Shown here piece after piece: positions 15,005 through 20,820 of a stretch of 25,654 bases of DNA. Under the pieces are notes generated by a model. The model did no database searches, was not told where the DNA came from, and saw only the letters and a program-made list of their open reading frames with translations. A program made the position numbers and the translations under genes. This DNA comes from a virus. The stretch spans positions 1 to 25,654 of IMG/VR virus record IMGVR_UViG_3300038701_003475; one strand, 5' to 3'. Each line of letters starts with the position of its first letter. The first letter of the stretch is position 1.

Positions 15005-15102
15005 CACCCCGGCCCGCATCGCGGGCCGCAAGGCGAAAAGCCGCCCGCAGCGAGCGGGGCTTGCCCGCGCGCAGCGAGGAGGCTGTAGCCCGGACGGGCT
15101 AC
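15005..15102 (-). repeat. Composite hairpin repeat copy R6 (inverted)
   Basis: On the minus strand: hairpin GTAGCCC/GGGCTAC (15085-15091 with 15096-15102); TCCTCGCTGCGC; a GGGCAAGCCC hairpin; the arm CTCGCTGCGGGCGG, TTTTCGCCTTGCGG. Then hairpin GGCCCGC/GCGGGCC (15011-15017 with 15021-15027) and GGGGTG. With R5 it forms an inverted pair between the capsid and gpFII-like genes. Confidence 0.88.
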
Positions 15103-15110
15103 GCCGCAGA

Positions 15111-15126
15111 GCCGCCGTCAGGCGGC
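15111..15126 (-). terminator. Hairpin just after the major capsid gene
   Basis: GCCGCC (15111-15116), loop GTCA and GGCGGC (15121-15126) form a 6-bp GC stem 8 bases past the capsid stop codon on the minus strand. There is no T-run, so it may be a transcript-stabilising or attenuating hairpin rather than a classical terminator. Confidence 0.5.
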
Positions 15127-15133
15127 GAGTGCA

Positions 15134-16204
15134 TTAAGGCGCTGCCCCGCCCGAGCACTTCACCAGCACCTTGGGCTGTTTGCACAGCGGCAGAATGTTG
15201 GATTCAGACCACAGCTCGATGCCCTTGCCGTGCTTCATGGGTTCTGCCGACATGAAGATGGGCAGGGCCAGGCGGCCCGCGCCATCGTCAAAGTCCATAT
15301 CCAGAATGGTCGGCAGATCATTGAGCTCGGTGAGCGTATCGGCCGGGGCCGCAAAGGTGGCAAAGGTGTGGGCCGTGCCCACCGGATAGGCGTGGCCGGT
15401 ATTGGTGGCGATGAATTTCTCGGTTCCACCCTTGACCGGCACAGAGGCGCGATACTCGATATAGAGCACATTGCCGAACGGGTTGAACATGCGCCCGGTG
15501 ATGCCCGCCTGCTGGAAGCGGGGCAGTTCGCGATACTCACGCTTGTCCTGGCCTTCCCAAAGCGCGGACAGCTTGTCCACCAGATTACCGAAGAAGGTGG
15601 AGTCGACGAGCACCTCCACCATTTCGACGGTTTCACCGAGCAGGTTATCCTCGATATGGGCGCGGACCGCCTCATCCGCTGCACGGATCTGCGCCACGGT
15701 GGCATTGGCAAAGTCGAAGTAGACGGTTTTCTGGGTAACCCCGAAATCAGTGAACAGGTTGGACAGGGTTACGCCGTCGCCATCCTTGATGATGCCTTTC
15801 AGGGCCTGCACCCGGATATATTCCGTCGTGATGGCGTGCTTGCGGGCGATCTCCTGCTGGCGCTTGGCCAGTTCGTCGGGAAGGTTGGCCGCGATTTCGA
15901 CGCCGTCAAGCAGCACTTTGCGGTCCTGAAGATCCTTGGCCAGGATCTGATCTTCAACCGGGAAATGCGGCACCTGAAAGATTTTCAGGCCTTGGCGACC
16001 GCGATCATTCTTCTGTCCCGGCGCGCCGCGCTCTTTCGCTGCCAGCACCTGCAGGGTGCCGTTCTCTTCGGTGACCTGGACAAAGGTGTCGGTAATGGTT
16101 TCCAGCGGGAAGATGTTGAGCTGGGACACGTGGCCGGCGCGCTTGGGATATTTGCGCACTTCCATGGTCATGGAGCGCGCGGTGAACGGAAAATTGAAAG
16201 ACAT
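15134..16204 (-). CDS. Major capsid protein (gpE-like)
   Basis: This 356-aa protein is close to lambda gpE (341 aa) and belongs to the HK97-fold gpE-type major head proteins. Features include the N-terminal MSFNFPFTARSMTMEVRKYP with PRKAGHVSQLNIFP-type start, PGQKNDRGRQGLKIFQVPHF in the N-arm region, a long helix DELAKRQQEIARKHAITTEY, and the C-terminal GKGIELWSESNILPLCKQPK. I place the start at 16204: GGGAGAG lies about 8 bases upstream, and the ORF extension to 16234 lacks a ribosome site. It forms the icosahedral shell with the decoration protein upstream and the nested scaffold. High expression is expected; hairpins lie on both sides of the gene. Confidence 0.93.
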   Translation of the reverse strand: MSFNFPFTARSMTMEVRKYPKRAGHVSQLNIFPLETITDTFVQVTEENGTLQVLAAKERGAPGQKNDRGRQGLKIFQVPHFPVEDQILAKDLQDRKVLLDGVEIAANLPDELAKRQQEIARKHAITTEYIRVQALKGIIKDGDGVTLSNLFTDFGVTQKTVYFDFANATVAQIRAADEAVRAHIEDNLLGETVEMVEVLVDSTFFGNLVDKLSALWEGQDKREYRELPRFQQAGITGRMFNPFGNVLYIEYRASVPVKGGTEKFIATNTGHAYPVGTAHTFATFAAPADTLTELNDLPTILDMDFDDGAGRLALPIFMSAEPMKHGKGIELWSESNILPLCKQPKVLVKCSGGAAP

Positions 16205-16302
16205 GATGGGACTCTCCCTTACGGCGTCGCACACGCGGTGCCGTGTTCAGTGGAACAATGCGCTGCGGTGAGCGCTGTGAGGGGTGGAAGGACAAGGAGG
16301 AC

Positions 16303-16346
16303 GCAGGCCGGGCGGAGGCGATCATCTGCCCCCGCCTGGCCCCTGC
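16303..16346 (-). terminator. Imperfect hairpin between decoration and capsid genes
   Basis: GCAGG-CCGGGCGG on one side pairs with CCGCCTGGCC-CCTGC on the other, with one mismatch and a short asymmetry. It lies just past the decoration gene's stop on the minus strand. No T-run follows, so an attenuator or mRNA-processing role fits better than full termination. Confidence 0.45.
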
Positions 16347-16351
16347 GCGGA

Positions 16352-17041
16352 TCAGACCGCGTCGACGACCTTGATCTGTCGGGCGGCGAGCGCCGCCTCG
16401 ATCGCGGCTTTCTGGGCAAGGGTGGCCCCGGCCGGGTATCCCAGATGGCTGCGCACCACGATGGCCGGGCCGTTCTCCAGGATCAGTCCGGGGGCATCAC
16501 TGCCGTCCGGGACGGTGATATCGGCCAGCGCGATGGCCGCGACGGTCTGAGCTCCATCCACGGCGGCCAGATCCAGCGGGCCATATTTGCCGTCCGCTTC
16601 GGTGACCGTGATGGTGAAGCTGTCGCCCAGCGCGTATTCGGTGCTGATGCTGTCTGTGCCGATGGTGAAGGCGATCTGGCCGTTATCATAGGCGACGGCT
16701 TCGGTCGCCGCTTCAAGCTGATCGCCCTGCGGGTCGATGACCGAGAAGCTGGCCGCACCGGTGGCGGTGGCCGTGCATTCAAGGGTGTAGACGCCAACCT
16801 GTGGCGCAGCGCCGAGCGCAACGCCGGACAGCGTGCCCGCACCGGTATTCCCGCCCCCCGCCGCACTGGCGATGGAGAAGCGGTCATCGCGGGCAATCAC
16901 CTGACCGAGGGTGATGGCAACCGCCGCACCGGACCCGGCCTTGAAGGTGGCAGAGGCCCGGGTAAAGGACGGGTTGAGTTCGTATTTGAGAACGTCAGTC
17001 AGGGCCTTTGGCTCGGCCCCGGTGGACACCATGAGAGACAT
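16352..17041 (-). CDS. Head decoration protein (gpD-like) with an inserted beta domain
   Basis: This 229-aa protein lies directly before the capsid gene, as gpD does in lambda, where it caps the threefold sites and stabilises the packed head. Lambda gpD has 110 aa; this one is about twice as long. The gpD-like parts are at both ends: N-terminal VLKYELNPSFTRASATFKAG and GQVIARDD, and C-terminal DGSDAPGLILENGPAIV then a helical AGATLAQKAAIEAALAA. Between them, residues about 75-145 form an extra beta module (VGVYTLECTATATGAASFSV, then GQIAFTIG, then GDSFTITV). This module is common in long gpD-type proteins and may project from the capsid surface. The start at 17041 is followed by MSLMVSTGAEPKALTDV and preceded by a purine-rich GGAAGAGA. 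Confidence 0.85.
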   Translation of the reverse strand: MSLMVSTGAEPKALTDVLKYELNPSFTRASATFKAGSGAAVAITLGQVIARDDRFSIASAAGGGNTGAGTLSGVALGAAPQVGVYTLECTATATGAASFSVIDPQGDQLEAATEAVAYDNGQIAFTIGTDSISTEYALGDSFTITVTEADGKYGPLDLAAVDGAQTVAAIALADITVPDGSDAPGLILENGPAIVVRSHLGYPAGATLAQKAAIEAALAARQIKVVDAV

Positions 17042-17067
17042 GATCTCTTCCTTTTCAGATGTGTGGA

Positions 17068-17095
17068 TGCGGGGGCCTTGATGGCCGCCCCCGCA
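17068..17095 (-). terminator. Hairpin between the protease/scaffold and decoration genes
   Basis: TGCGGGGGC (17068-17076) pairs perfectly with GCCCCCGCA (17087-17095), a 9-bp GC-rich stem with a 10-base loop. It is in the 82-base gap before the decoration gene. Without a T-run it may adjust relative expression of scaffold and decoration protein. Confidence 0.5.
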
Positions 17096-17123
17096 GGAGC
17101 CGGGCGGTCAGGCCGCGCGGCGG

Positions 17124-17624
17124 CTAGCCGCGATTGGTGTGCAGCCGCTTGTTTGCCGCCGCAAGGGCCGCTTCGGCCTGAGAGGCTTTACCGCCAGACG
17201 CAGGCGCGCCGGATTTCACGCCGGGAGGCGTGAAGGTGCCGGCGGTCTTTCGAAAACCGGTCTGCTCCTTGCCGGCAGCTTTCAGAAGCGCAACAGCTCC
17301 GGCCACGGTTTCGGTGCCCGCAGCCACCTTGATGGCCAGCTGGCTGGCCAGCTTCGGGCGGGACTTTGCGGCGGCGTGGGCAAGCACCTGCCCGGCCTGG
17401 GCCTCGGCGTCGTCAACCTCCTCCTCAGGATCGGTTTCCTCCTCAGGATCAGTTTCCTCCTCAGGATCGGTTTCCTCCTCAGGATCGGTTTCCTCCTCAG
17501 GATCAGTTTCCGCCGCTGCCGTGACGCCAAGCTGAAGGCAGAGGGCTTCGAGTTCGGCTTGCGCGGCGTCATCACCGGCTTTCGCCTTGGCCTGAAGCGC
17601 GGCCAGTTTTGCCTGCAGGGACAT
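17124..17624 (-). CDS. Nested capsid scaffold protein (Nu3-like)
   Basis: This is the in-frame 3' part of the S49 protease gene, 166 aa from an internal ATG at 17624. The ATG is preceded by AGAGGAG with 6-base spacing, a better ribosome site than that of most genes here. The product starts MSLQAKLAALQAKAKAGDDA, a helical segment, then has a (TDPEEE)5 acidic linker at residues about 39-68. Helices follow (AQAGQVLAHAAAKSRPKLAS), then a Gly/Ser linker and a basic C-terminus (ANKRLHTN). In lambda, Nu3 is made from inside gene C in the same way and scaffolds the gpE shell before being degraded. Absence of aromatic residues and high Ala/Glu content fit a scaffold. The internal start is strongly supported but unproven. 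Confidence 0.82.
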   Translation of the reverse strand: MSLQAKLAALQAKAKAGDDAAQAELEALCLQLGVTAAAETDPEEETDPEEETDPEEETDPEEETDPEEEVDDAEAQAGQVLAHAAAKSRPKLASQLAIKVAAGTETVAGAVALLKAAGKEQTGFRKTAGTFTPPGVKSGAPASGGKASQAEAALAAANKRLHTNRG

Positions 17625-18695
17625 GGGGGTCTCCTCTGTTTTGATTGCGGGCTGTGGGGTGGGGGCGATCGATGCCGCCGGGCTTGCCGGGTCCGACGCT
17701 TGCGCCGCGCCCGCCAGTTGAGCAATGATAAAGGCCGCCTGTTCGGTCAGAACGCCGTCGATCAGGTCGACATCGGCCGCCATGGGATCGAGTTCCGGCG
17801 GTGGAGCGGGGTCGCCAGCGGTGAAGACCTTGGCCTCCCACCCCCGGCTTTCACGGATCGCGTCGAGATCCAGACCGCGACCGGCGGCCAGCTCCACATA
17901 GAAGCGATCCGCCAGGTGATCGACCTCGGCCTGGTAAAGCGCTGATTCCTGATCAGTGGGGGCGCGCAGCGGCGAGCCCATATCCTTCAGCACGCCGGAC
18001 TTGTAGAGGTGATGGCGCTCGCCCCACCGCTCCAGCGCACCGGCAAAGTCGAAAAAGCCGATACGCACACCCACCGAGCCGATCATGGCCCCGTCACTGG
18101 CGTAAAAGGCGTCGCACTGGGCGGCCAGCTTCATGCCGGCAGAGGCACAAAGCTCCTCGGCATGGCCGACAATGGGCTTGCCCCCGTTGGTGGCGTTAAG
18201 CGCGCGAATGGCCTGGGCCGCTTCAGCGCAGCCGGTGACATAACCACCGGGTGTATCAAAGCGGATCAGGATGGCGTCGACGCGCTCATCCTCATTGGCG
18301 GCGCGGATCGCGGCGACATAGTCGTCATAGCCCGGCCAGTACCACCCCGAATACCAGCCATGGAAGCCGCGCTTCATCAGCACGCCATCAATGGAGATCA
18401 AGGCGACATTTTTAATCAGCGTAAAGCCATGACCGGTCCGCTCGCCCCGTTCGGCCCAGTCGGGCACATCAGGAGCCCAGCCATCGGTGTCCGCTTCGGC
18501 AGGACCGGACGCAAAGGCCGACACCACGCCCTGGACCGCACGGGCCGAACCCGTCGCCACCCGTTCCATCAGTCCCGGTTCCATATCCGCACGGCGCGCC
18601 TGGGGCAGGAAATCAGGGTGGGCGAGCGCGTCTTCGTGGCCAGCGGCCAGCGCAAGGCGCTGCGGCCCGCTCGGCAGGCGTATGTGTCGGGGCAT
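17124..18695 (-). CDS. S49 (SppA-type) head maturation protease, gpC-like
   Basis: This 523-aa protein follows the portal gene and precedes the decoration gene, as lambda gpC does. Residues about 95-310 form the S49 domain: IDGVLMKRGFHG, then DAILIRFDTPGGYVTG, then ELCASAGMKLAAQCD with Ser185 as likely nucleophile. SGVLKDMGSPLRAPT supplies Lys237 as likely general base. From about residue 355 the protein is the scaffold region shared with the nested Nu3-like product, including the acidic repeat. The protease trims portal and scaffold proteins and itself during prohead maturation. GGAG lies about 10 bases before the ATG at 18695. Between it and the portal gene is repeat R7. Confidence 0.92.
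   Translation of the reverse strand: MPRHIRLPSGPQRLALAAGHEDALAHPDFLPQARRADMEPGLMERVATGSARAVQGVVSAFASGPAEADTDGWAPDVPDWAERGERTGHGFTLIKNVALISIDGVLMKRGFHGWYSGWYWPGYDDYVAAIRAANEDERVDAILIRFDTPGGYVTGCAEAAQAIRALNATNGGKPIVGHAEELCASAGMKLAAQCDAFYASDGAMIGSVGVRIGFFDFAGALERWGERHHLYKSGVLKDMGSPLRAPTDQESALYQAEVDHLADRFYVELAAGRGLDLDAIRESRGWEAKVFTAGDPAPPPELDPMAADVDLIDGVLTEQAAFIIAQLAGAAQASDPASPAASIAPTPQPAIKTEETPMSLQAKLAALQAKAKAGDDAAQAELEALCLQLGVTAAAETDPEEETDPEEETDPEEETDPEEETDPEEEVDDAEAQAGQVLAHAAAKSRPKLASQLAIKVAAGTETVAGAVALLKAAGKEQTGFRKTAGTFTPPGVKSGAPASGGKASQAEAALAAANKRLHTNRG
17421..17510 (-). repeat. 18-bp repeat x5 encoding an acidic linker
   Basis: Five tandem 18-base units, identical except for one G/A position that reads g, a, g, g, a across the units. 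Each encodes six residues of the TDPEEE type. The frame is preserved for any copy number. Confidence 0.95.
17631..17636 (-). promoter_or_regulatory. Internal ribosome-binding site of the nested scaffold
   Basis: GAGGAG on the minus strand, 6 bases before the in-frame internal ATG at 17624. In the protease frame it encodes the Glu-Glu of KTEETP, so it is coding and regulatory at once. Confidence 0.78.
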
Positions 18696-18716
18696 CTTTT
18701 TCTGTCTCCAGGTCTT

Positions 18717-18812
18717 CGGCCCGGACGGGCCGCGCTTCCTCGCTGCGCAGGGGCAAGCCCTGCTCGCTGCGGGCGGGCGGTCGCCCTTGCGGCTGGCAAA
18801 GCCAGCCGGGGG
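18717..18812 (+). repeat. Composite hairpin repeat copy R7
   Basis: In plus orientation: hairpin CGGCCC/GGGCCG (18717-18722 with 18727-18732, loop GGAC); TTCCTCGCTGC; hairpin GCAGGG (18747-18752), loop GCAAG and CCCTGC (18758-18763). The arm CTCGCTGCGGGCGGGCGG, CGCCCTTGC follows, then hairpin GGCTGGC (18791-18797), loop AAA and GCCAGCC (18801-18807), and GGGGG. It fills the portal-protease gap and is the most complete copy. Confidence 0.9.
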
Positions 18813-18832
18813 CCGCTAATCAATCAAATGCG

Positions 18833-20581
18833 TTAAGGGGCAGAGGACCGGCCCTGCCCTGCAAAATCTTCCTCATCATCCGGGTCATCATTGGCCCCGG
18901 CGTTTGCCGCGAGCTGACCGATATCGCCCATGCCGACACCGGCGCGCTCCATGATGCGCTTGTCGCGGGCGGTGCGGGCGACAACCTGTTCAAAGCTCAT
19001 CCCGCGGCGCGCCGCGATATCGGATGGTGCGGCGGACAGATTCTCGATCTCCATGCGGTCACCCGTGGCTTCCTTGACCGGATCCACATATTCACGCGCC
19101 GGGCCGATCCAGCCGCCAGCGATATAGGCGGCGGGCGCATCCCAGATGGAGGGGGCGTTATCGGGCACGGCCAAAGCGCCGTCTTCATAGGCTTCCTGAA
19201 GCACGGCCAGCAGCATTTTGCGGGCAAACAGCAGGCGGATCACGGCGCGCTCTCGCTTGATGGAGCGGAAAGCGTCATTGATTTCAGTGCGAGCGGAGCT
19301 GAAGGTGGTCTTGGAAAAGTCCCGCGTGGCCATGGAATAGCCCAGCCCCAGCGGAGCGCCTGCCTGGAGCGCCAGGAAGGACATGGCGTCCACCCACTCA
19401 TTGGCCCCGCGCTGTTCATTATTCCATTTCAGCTCATCGCCCGGGAAGGGCTGGATGACGCGGCTGCCCGCCACGGTATTGACGCCGTAGTCCTCGTAAT
19501 ATTTGGCCCGGTTTTCGATGACGCCATTGGCCGCTTCCGTGCCCAGAATTTCGGCCAGCGCCTCCGGGTCATTCATGGCCGACGTGTATTGCGCGACAAT
19601 CAGGGCGTTGATGATGCGCGAGCGGCGCTCCGCCTCACCCATATCCCGGAACGCCTGGAACGCGCCCAGCGAGGCCACGAAGTCAGACAGGCCACGCGTC
19701 TGGCCGGCGCGCCGGGTCCGCTTGATATGGATAACGCACGGGCGCGTATCGGTCGGGAAACCTGGCGTGCGGGCCGGATACCAGCGGCCCGAGAACCGTC
19801 CGAGCCCGCCCGCCAGACCTGTATCAAGAGGGTGGGCATCAAGAATATGATAGGCCACAACCCGCCCGCGATCATCATAGGCGACACCGGCCCGGCAATC
19901 GGCGACAGTCGCGGTGTAGCTTTCACCCATCCCGTCAATCGTGATCTGCCCCCCGGCCCCGTCCGGCCAGCCCACTGGCTGCTCCAGCTGGTCGGGATCA
20001 GTGACCTGAAGCCGGGTGACAAACCCCTCCTCGGCGTCTTTATCCGCCAGGATGAGGCAGACCGCTTCACCTTCAGCGCCAATATAGTTGCGGGCCAGCA
20101 GGTCCTGTTGAAGATCGAAGGGAAGCTGTTCTTCCCAATCATTTCTGAACAGCGGGTCCTCAGACCATTGGGCCCAGGCCGTCTCTATCGACTGGACCAG
20201 GGCCTCATACTCTGGCGAGACCGGATCAAGGCCGAACACCGCAGAGGACGGCGCGCTTTCAAAGCGCCACCCGTCACCGATAAGCAGGGACAGCTTCTGT
20301 TCCACCGCCGAGGCGGCCAGCGGCTCATTGCGGATGACATCGCGCGCCCGCGACACCGCCATAAGCCGATCCGATAGCCAGTCGCGATCCGCCGAGCCCC
20401 GCGAGGCAAAGGCCCCGGCAAACTGTGTCTCGAACGGATCACCCGCCGCATGGGCGGTGCGAGGCTTTCGCGGCAAGAGCAGGGTCTCACTCTGCGCCCC
20501 GGCAGCCCCGGATCGGCTTGACTGCGCCAGGCGGCGGCGCTGGCGCGCCCGACCCTTGTTAACGGCTTTGGCAACGGTCAT
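18833..20581 (-). CDS. Portal protein, lambda gpB family
   Basis: This 582-aa protein forms the dodecameric DNA gate of the head. The N-terminus is basic (VNKGRARQRRRL). Typical lambda-portal stretches include DRLMAVSRARDVIRNEPLAA near residue 75, then VEQKLSLLIGDGWRFES and AQWSEDPLFRNDWEEQLPFD. Later come FLQLTDPDQLEQP-like LQVTDPDQLEQPVGWPDG, VVAYHILDAHPLD, then HIKRTRRAGQTRGLSDFVAS and LGLGYSMATRDFSKTTFSSA near residue 415. The last matches the conserved gpB region that begins Y..A..D.S...ySS.R. Length is slightly above lambda gpB (533 aa). Start at 20581, 5 bases after the gpW-like stop. The stop is followed by repeat R7. Confidence 0.94.
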   Translation of the reverse strand: MTVAKAVNKGRARQRRRLAQSSRSGAAGAQSETLLLPRKPRTAHAAGDPFETQFAGAFASRGSADRDWLSDRLMAVSRARDVIRNEPLAASAVEQKLSLLIGDGWRFESAPSSAVFGLDPVSPEYEALVQSIETAWAQWSEDPLFRNDWEEQLPFDLQQDLLARNYIGAEGEAVCLILADKDAEEGFVTRLQVTDPDQLEQPVGWPDGAGGQITIDGMGESYTATVADCRAGVAYDDRGRVVAYHILDAHPLDTGLAGGLGRFSGRWYPARTPGFPTDTRPCVIHIKRTRRAGQTRGLSDFVASLGAFQAFRDMGEAERRSRIINALIVAQYTSAMNDPEALAEILGTEAANGVIENRAKYYEDYGVNTVAGSRVIQPFPGDELKWNNEQRGANEWVDAMSFLALQAGAPLGLGYSMATRDFSKTTFSSARTEINDAFRSIKRERAVIRLLFARKMLLAVLQEAYEDGALAVPDNAPSIWDAPAAYIAGGWIGPAREYVDPVKEATGDRMEIENLSAAPSDIAARRGMSFEQVVARTARDKRIMERAGVGMGDIGQLAANAGANDDPDDEEDFAGQGRSSAP

Positions 20582-20586
20582 GAGCG

Positions 20587-20817
20587 CTATACCCCCACCG
20601 GTCGACGCGGCGAGCGGCCGCCCCTGGCACGGGCGAGCTCGGCTTTAAGTTCGAGAATCCGACGACGAATAGACTGCTCCATCCCTGCTGCGTCACCGCG
20701 TGCGAGTTCGCGGTCCCCATGCTTCATGCGGCTTGCACGATCCGGGTCCAGAAGCGCATCCAGACGAGCCTCATACTTGGCGATATCTGCCTCAATAACC
20801 GCAACACTTCGCGCCAT
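20587..20817 (-). CDS. Small head-completion protein, gpW position
   Basis: This 76-aa protein lies between terminase and portal, where lambda gpW (68 aa) lies. It is entirely helical and charged: SVAVIEADIAKYEARLDALL, then RMKHGDRELARGDAAGMEQS, then RRRILELKAELARAR, with a short basic C-terminus. A head-joining or completion role is inferred. Similar small helical proteins occur here in many lambda-type clusters, though their sequences vary. I chose the ATG at 20817 because AAGGGG lies 6 bases upstream; the GTG one codon earlier is possible. The terminase stop is 3 bases upstream. Confidence 0.72.
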   Translation of the reverse strand: MARSVAVIEADIAKYEARLDALLDPDRASRMKHGDRELARGDAAGMEQSIRRRILELKAELARARGGRSPRRPVGV

Positions 20818-20820
20818 CAC

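Noticed and set aside
15230-17233. Long plus-strand open frame of 667 codons opposite the capsid and decoration genes
   Set aside because: It is antisense to two well-recognised genes, has no ribosome site or known domain, and is expected from high-GC codon bias.
17421-17510. CRISPR or origin-type iterons
   Set aside because: The 18-base units are in-frame codons of an acidic linker with no spacers, inside a protease/scaffold gene.
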